Below are positions 10,764-22,161 of a stretch of 64,000 nt of DNA, piece after piece. Numbering within the stretch: the stretch's first letter is position 1; each line of letters begins with the position of its first letter. Source of the stretch: Patella vulgata (Eukaryota; Mollusca; Gastropoda; Patellidae); the NCBI RefSeq assembly GCF_932274485.2, contig NC_065883.2, forward strand, positions 47,586,539-47,650,538. The letters run 5' to 3'. The position numbers and the translations under genes are program-made. The notes under the pieces were generated by a model. That model made no database searches, was not told where the DNA came from, and worked only from the letters and a program-made list of their open reading frames with translations.

Positions 10764-12654
10764 CATAGGATCTTTCTGAAACTTTGACACCCCCCCCCCC
10801 CAAAAAAAAAATGGGGTGCGAACGTTGATTAAATATATTTTCAAAACGTTTTACGAACCAAAATTTACGAACCAAAATTTACGAACGCAAAAATTGACAA
10901 TGCATAGTCGTAACTTTGTGGATTATTTGCACGATTTTGTTGAATTTTGGAATGTAAGTGGATCTTACTGATGCGACGTGAAAGATGTCATTAGAAATTT
11001 TCTAACTTATCTTCCCTTGGAGAAATAAAGGATCAAATTTTTCAAAAAATTGACAAAATATAGGTCAGATTACCTTGATTTATTTTTTCTCTACTAGCTA
11101 TGACACTGCTGATTCTTACACAAAAAATGGAGTTTGTAGGTCAATCCGGAAGTGCCACCATCTTGAAATGTGAAATGTCCTTAAGACTTTTTTGATATTT
11201 TACTTACAGACAAGGGAATTATATTTTCTGAATCCTAGAAGGAAAGCCGATAAAATGTAGAGCTTAGAATTTTGATTTCTGGCAAATGATGGAAGCCATT
11301 TTGAATTGAAAATGAAAAATAGTGAAAAATACACATTAATGGGCTTGAAAACATACACAATAGGTCGTGCCTTAGAGAATCCGTCTCCTATTACCGAAAT
11401 TATTACATTTCTGGATAGCCCGGATCAGGCACAAATTTTTGGTATTTCAAAATTTCGACTTTGACGTTTTTCGTGCCGACAAAGTTGTTGACAGAGCAAT
11501 TTCTTTCTTAAGATTATGTCAAGCTTATATCCAAGAATTTAATCTTTGGATCTTTCTAAATCTTAAACCTGTCTCCCAGAATGGATGCTGACTTTCGAAT
11601 ACATATTTCGAAACGCTTTACAAATCCGAAATCACCAAATGTTAATGACGAAAGAATTAACCTACATAGCTGTAACTTTGGAAATATTTGACCTATTTTA
11701 CATATTCATATTTCTTTGGGTACTTTGAAACATTTACTTTAAATCTGCTATTTTCGAACTTAAAAAATTACGTCATTGACATATTATTTCGGAAGTAAAA
11801 ACGAATATGAAAACTTCTTTAATATTAGCACGATTTTCATGAAATTTGGAATAAAAGTAGACCTGATTATTTAACTTAAACAATGTTTTTAGAAAAATCT
11901 GCATTAACGGCTTGGAAATACTCGGAATAAGCCGCCGTTTCCTGAATTGGTTTCCTGTTTTCGAAGGTTGATTGCACGACATTTTTTTTTATGTTAATTT
12001 TTAAAACTTACAAACTTGATCTAAATATTCGAATAGCTGAGATCAATCCGATTCCAAAAATATAAGATTCATTACAAGTTATCTCAGTTTATTGTTCGAT
12101 ATTTTCAACTATTTTCTAATCATTTTCTGATGCTTCTGGGTTTTAAACGTAGACAGATATCCAGATCATAAAGCGATCGCCGTTAATTATATTGATAATT
12201 CACCTTTTAACCTAATTCAAGTGGTCTGGGGATATTAGACTGAACCTTGTAAATGTCGTAACCTGGTAGGGGAAAAGTAAATCTCCGATATAAAGACCAA
12301 TTCAATATGTTATATTCGAACAGTTTCTGACATTTTGGGGGTTTCATGTTTGCGCAATTTTGTCCATAGCATGGTTTTGATTTTGTCTGATATATGGAAA
12401 CACCTGATGTCCCAGCCAGGTGACTTTGTTCTAGCTCTTTGAACTACAGAAATATCTTTCAAGTTTTAAAATAAAGTAATAAAATGATCCGTATTTTAAA
12501 CCTCTGGCACTCCCTGGGGAGTCAATTTGATTACAGCAATATAAGTCTCAGTTATTTCCCTTTATTTTCCTTTTTTTTTTGCCCGGGTGCAATGTTACTC
12601 ACAATAAATACGCATAAATGTCAGCATTTTCCAGCGTTGTTTCACCTTATAGTG
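10764..12654 (+). mobile_element. Helitron-like family 3 body
   Basis: Non-coding repeat starting with a CTTTCTGAAACTTTGACA segment and a C-run/A-run, followed by blocks such as CGTTTTACGAAC, CCGGAAGTGCCACC and GGCAAATGATGGA. The same blocks occur in order at 14005-15327 and 32019-34948, and inverted at 60839-62870. Confidence 0.7.
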
Positions 12655-12783
12655 GTATTGAACGGAGACCCTGACAAGAATAGCTGTCTAATCGTTCGGA
12701 TAGGCCGATCAACTGAGGACCCATCTATAAATTGGTGTCCACATTAAAGATCACTCTTCAGTTGGAATTCGATATAAGAATAA
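12655..12783 (+). mobile_element. SINE fragment, left part, split by a Helentron-like element
   Basis: A partial plus-strand copy of the tRNA-SINE body (GACAAGAATAGCTGTCTA and GTTGGAATTCGATATAAGA blocks). It breaks at the A-rich position where the element at 12784-13757 enters and continues at 13758. Confidence 0.7.
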
Positions 12784-13757
12784 AGGTTGCCAGCGCCAGG
12801 CAACGAAACATACGCCCACAGCAGCTAAATCGTCCGGGCAGTCAACAAGTTTTTTCAAAGTGATCAAGGGCCATAACTTTGGCAGTAATTATCGGAAATT
12901 GCTGAAAATCAATAGGATTCTTTGTCTCATGACCTCAAATACTGTGTATAAATTTGAAGTCAATCGGATATTAACTTTAGCCTCTAGAGCATCCACAAGA
13001 TTTTTTGAAGTGATCAAGGGCCATAACATCTGGCAGTAATTATCGGAAATCAAACGCTTCTTCATCTTCTGACTGTAAACACTGTGTATAAATTTAAAGT
13101 CAATCGGATATTAACTTTGGCCTTTAGAGCGGCCACAAGATTTTTTGAGGTGATCAAGGGCCATAACTCTGGCAGGATTATCGAAAATCGCTGAAAATGA
13201 ATAGACTTCTTCGTCTCACTGTGTATAAATTTAAAGTCAATCGGATATTAACTTTAGCCTATAGAGCATCCACAAGATTTTTCAAAGTGATCAAGGGCCA
13301 TAACTCTGGCAGTAATTATCGGAAATCGATGAAAATCAATAGGATTCTTCGCCTCATGACCTTAAACACTGTGTATAAATTTAAAGTTAATCGGATATTA
13401 ACTTTGAACTCTAGAGCGTCCACAAGATTTTTTGAAGTGATCAAGAGCCATAACTCAGGCAGTAATTATCGGAAATTGCTGAAAAATCAATAGGCTTCTT
13501 TATCTCGTGACCTTAAACACTGTGTATAAATTTAAAGTCAATCGGATATTAAGTTTGACCTCTAGAGCGTCCACAAGATTGTTTGTAGTGATCAAGGGCC
13601 ATAACTCTGTCAGTAATTATCTTCGTCTCATAAATATTAAGTCAATCGGATATTAACTTTAGCCTCTAGAGCGTCCACAAGCAATTGTGTACGCCGGCCG
13701 GCCGGACAGACGGGGGCGACGACAATATACGACCACAATTCAATTTGGGTGTATAAA
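12784..13757 (-). mobile_element. Helentron-like element B with a minisatellite of about 150-bp units
   Basis: Left terminus AGGTTGCC...GGCAACG and CATACGCCCACAGCAGC; a core of about six to seven units of the AAGGGCCATAACTCTGGCAG type (some shortened); right terminus with a palindrome around ACGACCACAATTC and GGGTGTATAAAAA. It sits inside a SINE, so it is younger than that SINE. The ORF across the units exists only because the period is near a multiple of three. Confidence 0.8.
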
Positions 13758-13885
13758 AAGGCCTTAGTGCCGCTGCCCGGGCAAAACTTCCCTCATAGCA
13801 TTCTGTATAGCGTATGCCTGTCTTAATTAGTCCAGTAGAAGCAGAACAGCAGGATGTTAAAGCCTATTTCATTTCATATTAATAA
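13758..13885 (+). mobile_element. SINE fragment, right part with ATTTC tail
   Basis: GCCGCTGCCCGGGCAAAACT through to a degenerate GTTAAAGCC-ATTTCATTTCAT tail. It completes the SINE body interrupted by the element at 12784-13757. Confidence 0.75.
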
Positions 13886-13936
13886 CCGTGCAATTTAGGG
13901 TTGTATAATTTTCCAAACGATCATTCCACGACACAA

Positions 13937-14004
13937 GGGGATCACGTTGGCTAAGTGATTAAGATGCTGGCTTGCTAGCCTGGAGGTTGGGTGTTCGATC
14001 CATA
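13937..14004 (+). mobile_element. SINE tRNA-like head only
   Basis: GGGGATCACGTTGGCTAAGTG (A-box region) to GGTGTTCGATCC (B box), then an abrupt switch into family 3 sequence at a shared GATCC. It is a separate truncated SINE copy, not part of the one ending at 13885. Confidence 0.7.
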
Positions 14005-15327
14005 TTTTAAACTTCAGGAACGGGGAGTCAATTCGATTACAGCAATACAAGTCTCAATTATTTACCTTTATTTTCCAGATTTTTTTGCCCGGGTGCACTG
14101 TTACTCAATATATATACCTATATAACTTCGAGTTTTGATCGATTTTAATAATTCCTTTTCCTTGAGACTCTTTATATAACCCATGACATGTGACAGGGGG
14201 GGGGGGGGCGAACGTTTATTAAATATATTTTCAAAACGTTTTACGAATTCGAAATTTACGAACGAAAAAATTGACAATGCATAGTCGTAATTTTGTGCAT
14301 TATTGACCTATTTTAATAATTCTTTTTTATTTGAGTACCTTGAAAAAAATCATTTTCATCTGCATTTTCATATTTTAGAATTTCGAAAATTCTTCACTGT
14401 GATTTCGACCCAGAAGTTGCGATCAACTTGACAACTCCTTTAACATTTGCACTATTTTGTTGAATTTTGGAATGAAAGTAGATCTTACGGATGCGACGTG
14501 AAAGATGTCATTAGAAATTTTCAAAACTTATCTCCCCTTGGAGAAATAATGGATCAAAATTTTCCAAAAAAATCGACGAAATATAGGTTAGATTATCTTG
14601 AATTATTTTTCCTGTACTAGCTACGACACTACAGATTTGTACACAAAAATGAAGTTTGTAGCTCAACCCGGAAGTGCCACCATCTTGAAATGTGAAATAT
14701 CCTTAAGGCTTTTTTCATTTTTTACTTACAGACAAGGGAATTATATTTTCCGAATCCTTGAAGGAATACCCATCAAATGTAGGGCTTAGAATTTTTATTT
14801 CTGGCAAATGATGGACGCCATTTTGAATTGAAAATGAAAAATAGTGAAAAATACACATTAATGGGCTTGAAAACATACACAATAGGTCGTGGTTTAAAGA
14901 CTCCGTCTCCTATTACCGAAATTATTACATTTCTGGATAGCCCGGCTAAGGCATGAATTTTTGGTATTTCTTCAAAATTTCGAATTTTCAATTTGAAGTT
15001 TTTCGTGCCGACAAAGTTGTTTACAGGACAATTTCGTTCTTAAGATTCTGACAGGCTTATATCCAAGAATCTAATCTTTGGATCTTTCTAAATCTTTAAC
15101 CTGTCTCCCAGAATGGATGTTGATTTTGGAATACATATTTTTTCGAAACGCTTTACAAATCCAAAATTCCCAAATGTTAATGACAAAACAACAATTAACC
15201 TACATAGCTGAATATTTGACCTATTTTACATATATGTATTTCTTTGGGTACTTTTAAACATTTACTTTAAATCTGCTATTTTCGAACCTCAAGAATTACG
15301 TCATTGACATATTATTTTGGAAGTAAA
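14005..15327 (+). mobile_element. Helitron-like family 3 body, second copy
   Basis: Collinear with 12490-12600 and then 10790-11790, including the G-run near 14198, CGTTTTACGAATTC, CCGGAAGTGCCACC and GGCAAATGATGGA. It is interrupted at GGAAGTAAA by the element at 15328. The uninterrupted version at 11790-11800 reads GGAAGTAAAAACG. Confidence 0.7.
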
Positions 15328-15831
15328 GATAGGTTGCCAGGCAACGAAACATACGCCCACAGCAGCTATATCGTCCGGGCAGTCAACAAGAGTTGTCGCA
15401 TATTTCACTTTTTTGGTAATGAAAAATTTATAATACATTAAAATCATTAAGTCATGAAAATCAATAGGATTCTTCGCCTCATGACCTTAAACACTGTGTA
15501 TAAATTTAAAGTTAATCGGATATTAACTTTGAACTCTAGAGCGTCCACAAGATTTTTTGAAGTGATCAAGAGCCATAACTTTGGCAGTAATTATCCGAAA
15601 TCGTTGAAAATCAATAGGCTTCTTTGTCTCATGACCTTAAACACTGTGCATAAATTTAAAGTCAATCGGATATTAACTTTGACCTCTAGAGCGTCCACAA
15701 GATTTTTTTAAAGTGATCAAGGACCATAACTCTGGCAGTAATTATCGAAAATCGCTGAAAATCAAAAGACTTCTTCGTCTCATGAGTCAATCGGATATTA
15801 ACTTTAGCCTATAGAGGGTCCACAAGCAATT
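15328..15831 (-). mobile_element. Helentron-like element C, truncated at its right end
   Basis: Left terminus GATAGGTTGCCAGGCAACG plus ATACGCCCACAGCAGC, then about three units of the 150-bp minisatellite. The palindromic right terminus is missing; the sequence passes into family 1 material near 15832. Confidence 0.75.
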
Positions 15832-18375
15832 TTCAAAATTTTCTAAAAAATTTATTTCTAGGAATTTTTTAAATTCTGCAGTTTGGTTTTCTCTCGGGAA
15901 AATGGTTGGTGGCTAGTGCTTAAATGTAAAACCAAATTTGTACGCGTAGCGGATATGCGTCAAATCTTTAACGTGGACGCAAATTGAAAATCGGCCATAA
16001 TTCTGCTAATTCTCAACAGATGTTTCTCTTATTTACATTTTTGGATAGCTGAAGACATTTCTGAACAGATAGCAGTTCAAAAACGTCGAATTTAGAAACT
16101 TTGTCGCTTTCATTTTTTTTTCGGTGTAAATTGGAAAATTTTCAAAATTTTCTAAAATTTTTATTTTTAGAAATTTTGTTTAAAATTCTGATTACATTTC
16201 AGGAAGTTACGGTCCGTTATGCGCGAATGTCGAAAGGAACAGAGATCTTTGGGTTATAAACTTACATTTCAAGTTTCAACAAAATCGGATAGAAATTGTG
16301 ACCTCTATAGGGTCCACAACCTTGATATACCATATTTTTACGCTATTTGAGAACGAACGGAATGAAAAATATTGTTTAAGAGACAATTTTTGTTATTTTT
16401 CAAAATTTTCAAATTTGACCTACATTTTTGGATACCTGAAGACCATCCGATTCCAGAAATATAAGTTTCATTCCGAGTTATCGCCCTTTATTTTTTGAAT
16501 TTTCTGCCCATTTCCCAACCCTTATATTTTTTGGAAAGGATATATCGATATTTCTGAAAGCCCTGGAACATAAAGCCATATAGTCAGACCGCTTGATAAA
16601 GCCATTTCAACAACGGTCCGGAAACCGGAAGTAGTCGAAATAATGCTCGATATTTTAAAAAAAGGGCAAAAAATGGGGGCTTTTGGGAAAAACGGGATTT
16701 CTCCGTCCAATTTCAACTGATTAAACAAATTAATGTATCGTTGGGTAGCACGATGATTGGACTGTCGTATGATACCAAATTTATAAGGATACTATGACAA
16801 GGCAGAAAACTATGGCACGCTGAAAATCAAGTATTTTCTGATTTGGTGCGTTTTTGGACGTCTTTATCTCGAAAACTGCTCCAAGGATTTTTCTTAAACT
16901 TTCTCTATCGAGAGTTCTTTCGGTAGTCTTGTGCATGAAACCATCCAATAAGAATTTGATACGTCTGGAATAGGATAAAAAAAGGGACTGAAAATTGAAA
17001 AAAGTCGAAAAATCGTGAAATTTTGGAAAATTCTCTATCATTTGTTTATTTTAAAAAATTTTCAAAAAAAAGTTATAAATTGAAAAACCTGACCAAATAG
17101 CGATTCTAACCATGTATAATATGTAGTCAGTTATTGAAATTTTATTTTCGATATTTTGACATTTTTGCAACTTCTGAACATAAGATTTCTCAGGGGGATT
17201 TTATCTGATCGGTTAATTTAGTATATCATTATAAAGCCCTGTGCCCATTCAAGTTCCAAAACCGGATGTTAAAACTACCCGACAACTATTCGCATACCGG
17301 AAGTAGTTTAAAAAACAAAAAAAAAAGGTAAATTTTTTTTTTTAAAAATGGCGCTCTTGTTAAAACTCAAAATCTCCGTCAGATATTAGCGGACCAAAAC
17401 AATTAAAGTGTCGTCGGATAGTCCCATGAATAGACTATCTTATGACATCTAAATGATACGAATTCGATGGTTAGGAAATAAATTATGGTACGCGGAAAAT
17501 CTAGTATTTTCCGTTTTGGTGCATTCTGGGACGCCTTTTTCTCGAAAACAACGCCAACGATTTTTCTTAAACTTTTCTAGGGTGTGAATCCAAAAATAAA
17601 ATATAAGTGGTCAAAAATGGCCTCAATCTTTGAAAAAAGTTGAAAAATAGTGAAATTATTGAAAATGCTCTTTTATTTATCTTTTTTTCGAAAACTACTC
17701 AATGGATGTTTCTGAAACTTCTGGCACAGGTAGTTAAGTATCTATACAACTTGTTAAAGCTATCCCGACAATGATCCAAAAACCGGAAGTAGTCGAAAAA
17801 ATATCCGATATTTTGAAAGAAAATGAAGATTTTTGCCAAAAACGTGATTTCACCTTTGGATTTCACCGAATCTAAACAAATAAAGTCTCATTGGATAGCC
17901 CGAATAATGAAAGTTCTTATGACATCCAAATGATACAAATTCGATGCGAAAGGCAATAGATTGTGGGACGCTGAAAATCTAGAATTTTCCTTTTTAGAGC
18001 CTATTCAGACGCTTTTATCACGAAAACTACTCTAAATTTGTTTCTTAAACTTCGGTTACTTAGTGTCCTAACGGTGGTTTAGGGTGTGAATGCAAATCTA
18101 AAAGGGTCAATATAGCATAAACGGTCCAAAAAGGGCCCAAATCTTTGAAAAAAAGTCGAAAAATCGCTATATGATTCATATTAATGATTACGCTTGTAAC
18201 GGTATAACAGAGGTAACCACTCCTAACAAATTGGACTCAGACTAGCAATTATTTGCTAAATATCGTTACATATCCGATATTTTGAGAGAAAAAACAGTAA
18301 AAGATTGGTACTCGGGCGAAAATCGAGATTTCTCCGTCGGGTGTCATTGAATCAAAACAAGTAAATTATCGTTTG
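15832..18375 (+). mobile_element. Helitron-like family 1 body, second copy
   Basis: Starts with a diverged 5' module (TCTCTCGGGAAAATGGTTGG), carries an inserted minisatellite fragment at 16198-16358, then the full monomer series. From 16625 to 18375 it is collinear with 4591-7625 and provides the empty site for element A1. Confidence 0.72.
16198..16358 (-). repeat. 333-bp-unit minisatellite fragment within family 1
   Basis: TTCAGGAAGTTACGGTCCG to TATTTGAGAACGAACGG, about half a unit and without termini, closely matching 45050-45210. It replaces the segment seen in other family 1 copies between TTTCGTCAATT and GAAAAATATTGTTTAAGAGAC. Confidence 0.65.
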
Positions 18376-19796
18376 GTAACTGATGTGGCTAGATGGATGC
18401 AGAACACTATTAATTTTGCATATCTCGATAGTGCCGGTTATTTTTAGATATTTCTCCCTCCTTTTATGGCATATTGTTTGCCTATCTGTATTGACATTTT
18501 GGTGTAGAATTGATGAAGAGGTATTGAACATCTATGTTCTGTCTGATTTGGTGTACGTCTCGTTTCTTTTTTGCCATTTTGATTGCCTATCTGTATTGAC
18601 ATTTGGTTGTAGAATTGATGAAGAGGTATTGAATTTCTATTTTCTGCCTGGTTTGAGACTTTTATGGCCTAATAATACACCAAGTCGAGAAGCATTGTTT
18701 TGTTTTTGCACTAACACGGTCATGATATTCTGTCCCCAGTCTGCTATGAATATCAGTGAATTGAAATTTTGGTGGTCAACCCTTATACAAATTCAGTACT
18801 CTGATGATCCCATAATGTCATACTAGCTGTGCTGTAAAGGGTAGTTCTCGACAAAATTTAGGGAATGGGCTACTGCATGTAGAACACCAGTGATTCAACA
18901 TCGGAGAAATTAATAGTGGTCTGCCTCTAAATATATTGGATAATCAACCATCTAAAAAAAACAACTCCCGGTTAGGCATGGGCAAGGGAACTTTTCGTGA
19001 AATATTGACAACCGTCCAAAACCCCTCCTGTACGTTGAAGATTTGGGGGTTGTGGATGTCGGAGACTACGCGACTTGATGCAATGACAGACCATTGTTAT
19101 TTCACGTGTTTAACATCTATCGACACAAAATAGGTCATTTTGGGCATAACTTATGGTTAAACTTCATTTCAATAATATGCTTGTGCATTGGGGTCTTTAC
19201 CAGTGGGGGGGGGGGGGGAACCAGATGACCCTATGCCCTGGTCACGTACAGCAGGGTTTTGGATTTCGCAGCAGTTTGACTTCGTGACAGAAACTTTCGC
19301 AGTGGGAGGAAACCCAGGAGATTGGACAGGCACTAGTCCTTGTCATGTATAATCTATGACACATCCACACCAATCGATTCAATGATAAACCTGATGATGG
19401 AATACGGACGAGTTAACCATTTGGTCACCCCACCCCTCCTTAAAATATGTGACTGGCACCCCCACAACTGCTTAGGTAGAAAATGACATCAAAGTGGTGC
19501 ACATTACCAGAAATAGATAATCAATTTAGAAAATTGTGGTATGAACGATTTTTGCCCGGACAGCAGCGCTATAGGGAACTTATTTAGTATTCCAATTGTT
19601 TTGGGTTGTGTTTTACGTGCAACAAATGCGTACATAGGACCTAGGTTTCTCATCCCCTCTGACTATATGTTGTCCTTTGTCAGGCCATCCATCATCCTTA
19701 CACTTTTCACAAGGGAAGAACCAAGCTGGGAAATCTGATAATTTCTCGACTAATATGGGGATTGACTATTGGATCTAGAGGTTAGCGAGTTGTGGT
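18376..19796. repeat. Composite interspersed repeat with decayed SINE (about 1.4 kb)
   Basis: Shares blocks with 28274-28450 and 29103-29925: ATATCTCGATAGTGCCGGTT, TTGGTGTAGAATTGATGA, a G-run, GCAGTGGGAGGAAACC and GACAGGCACTAGTCCTTG. The right part (about 19541-19790) is a strongly decayed minus-strand copy of the tRNA-SINE body. The 147-codon ORF at 18383-18826 comes from an internal duplication of the TTGCCTATCTGTATTGACAT segment and is not conserved in the other copies. Confidence 0.55.
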
Positions 19797-20216
19797 CTAG
19801 GGTGTGCATCCAAATGTAAAAGACTTGAAATGATATAAATGGTCCAAAAAGAGCCTCAAACTTTGAAAAAAATTGAAAAATCGTTAAATTACTGAAAATG
19901 CTCTTCTATTTTTCTTTTTATTCAAAATTGCTCAATGGATGTTTCTGAATCTTCTGGTACAGGAATTTAAAGGCCAACGCCACGTTTTAAAACTATCCTG
20001 AAATTGATACGTAAACCGGAAGTAGTTGATACGATATCCGATATTTTGAAAAAATGCGTAAAAATAAAGATTTATGCCAAAAACGCAATTTCTCCGTTTG
20101 ATATTACCAGATCAAAAGAGCTAAAGTATCGTTCGATAGCTCAGTGAATGGACTTTCGTATGCTTTCTTCGGGTCTGTTACCTGAAAGCCGATTCAGTAC
20201 TGCCATGCAGGTCTAG
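19797..20216 (+). mobile_element. Helitron-like family 1 tail ending CTAG
   Basis: The last family 1 monomer followed by the terminal block CTGAAAGCCGATTCAG, TACTGCCATGCAG and GTCTAG (end at 20216). It belongs with the tails at 24626-24664, 41376-41412 and 43923-43958. Confidence 0.72.
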
Positions 20217-20456
20217 TTCGAAAAATTGTCCGATATTTTGAAGAAAACGCAAAAAATGGGTGCTTTTGGGAAAAACGTGATTTCTCCACCCGATATCAAC
20301 GGATTAAAGAAATTAAGGTATCGGTGGGTAGCCCGGGGAATTGACTATCATATGATACCAATTTCACATGAATCCTATGAGAGGGTAGCAAAATATGACA
20401 TGCCGAAAATCAAGTATTTTCTGATTTGGAGCGTTTTTGGACGCCTATATTTTTGA
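20217..20456 (+). mobile_element. Internal family 1 monomer following a CTAG end
   Basis: Immediately after CTAG the sequence enters the middle of a family 1 monomer (TGTCCGATATTTTGAAGAAA), as at 42018-42250, then switches to family 2 near 20457. It is a junction between broken copies. Confidence 0.55.
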
Positions 20457-22142
20457 TTTTCGATTAATCTTCGAAGATATTAGGCGCTAAATTTTGAAAA
20501 TTTAAATTTTGACAAAAAACTTTTTTATTTATTAATATTTTTTTATGGCGCTCTACCTATAATTAAAGGGTCATGTAATTTGAGCAAAAACATGAAAAAT
20601 TTTTGTATCGATAATTCACCTTGGCCGCTATTGGCTAATTCAGTTTATGGGTTCTAGGTTAATTATTTATTGCTCAATTTGTATAAAACAAAGTTCATAT
20701 GCTCAATGGTGCAAAGTCTCAACTTTTTTATTACCGATAAAGCTTTCTGTCAGCAGCGGAAATGACGTAATTTTGACCAAAACTACAATTTTGGCGGTTA
20801 GGTACGTCTTTTCGAAAGCAAATATTATTTTTTTAAAATAAGTAAAAAGTAAGAAGTTGCGCCATGTAAAGGCGCAAAAAAAGTCGGAAGCCGTTTTTTA
20901 AATTTTTATTTCATTTTTGCGCCATTTCGGTTTAAAGGTGAAAAACGGTGTAAAATTGAGCTATTTACAACCCATTCAGGCGTTTCATATTTTAAATATT
21001 TCTTTTTGACTTTTATAAACTTGTAGCATTAATTCATACGAAGAGAATCTATCTCAAAATTAGTTTGTAATATGAGCAGTTGCCGAGAAATGGTCAATTT
21101 TGCAAGTGTCACTTTTTACGCTATTTTGCCTGTAAAAGAGTCAATTATTATTGGATTATCATAAAAGTGATACCATTTGATGCGTAATGTCAATTGTAAC
21201 TAGGTCAAACCAATTTAATATTTTCAATATCATCGGAAATGACGTAATTTGGGCAAAAACTATATTTATAGCTTTCGAAACAAATAATTTATTCAGGTGA
21301 GTCGTATTTGTTATTTGTTTAAAATTTGGATATTTGATTCCAATCAACTAATCGCGGAGAAATAGGCGATTTTCAACAGGTCACTTTTCAAGGTTTTTGG
21401 TCCATAAAAGTGTCAATTATTATTCGATTTTCATAAAATTTTCACTGTGTGATACCTAATGCCATTTATGATTTCATACAAGTAATTTAAGATTTTCATT
21501 ATCACCGGAAGTAACGTCATTTTGGCGAAAACTGTATTTTTAGCCTCCAAAGCAGATATTTTATTCAAATGCGTCTGATTTGTAAAGTATTTAAAATTAT
21601 GATATTTGATTCCAGTCAATGCATAGATTGATCCCAAACGATCATACAGATACCAAAATATGGTTTCTAACTTGTACGGTTGCAGAGAAATAGACGATTT
21701 TCTACAAGTCACTTTTTAAGGTTTTTGGTCTATAAAAGTGGCAATTATTATTCGATTTACATAAAATTTTCACCATGTGATGCCTTATGCCATTTCTGAT
21801 TTCATAAAACTAATTGAACATTTTCATTATCACCGGAAGTACTGTACACTTACATGTAACTAATTTATAAAACTAATTTAGAATTTTCATTATCACCGCA
21901 AGTAATGTAATTTTGTCAGGATCACTTACATGTAACAAATGTATACAATGAATTGACATTGCTGGATTTGGCTGATTCTGCTTCCATTTTATTTGATGCG
22001 TGCAAAGTTTGTGCATATCTATTTATCGGTTCAATTGGTACTGGAAGCGATGAGTTCAAGGGTAACATGGCACCAAAAGTGACATAAGTTCAATGGTAAC
22101 ATGGCACCAGTGAAACCCGTCATTACTGCTTCGCAGTTCTAG
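20457..22142 (+). mobile_element. Helitron-like family 2, left end missing, ending CTAG
   Basis: A body of about 300-bp monomers with CACCGGAAGTAACGT-type blocks. The terminal block is GTGAAACCC-GTCATT-ACTGC-TTC-GCAGT-TCTAG, a perfect 5-bp hairpin directly before CTAG at 22139-22142. It is followed by T and an (ATT)n tract. The body matches 35334-36350, whose head carries the complementary arm. Confidence 0.72.
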
Positions 22143-22161
22143 TTATTATTATTATTATTTA

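Noticed and set aside
18383-18826. 147-codon ORF in the composite repeat
   Set aside because: Made by an internal duplication in a repeat; the related copies at 7626 and 28274 are not open.
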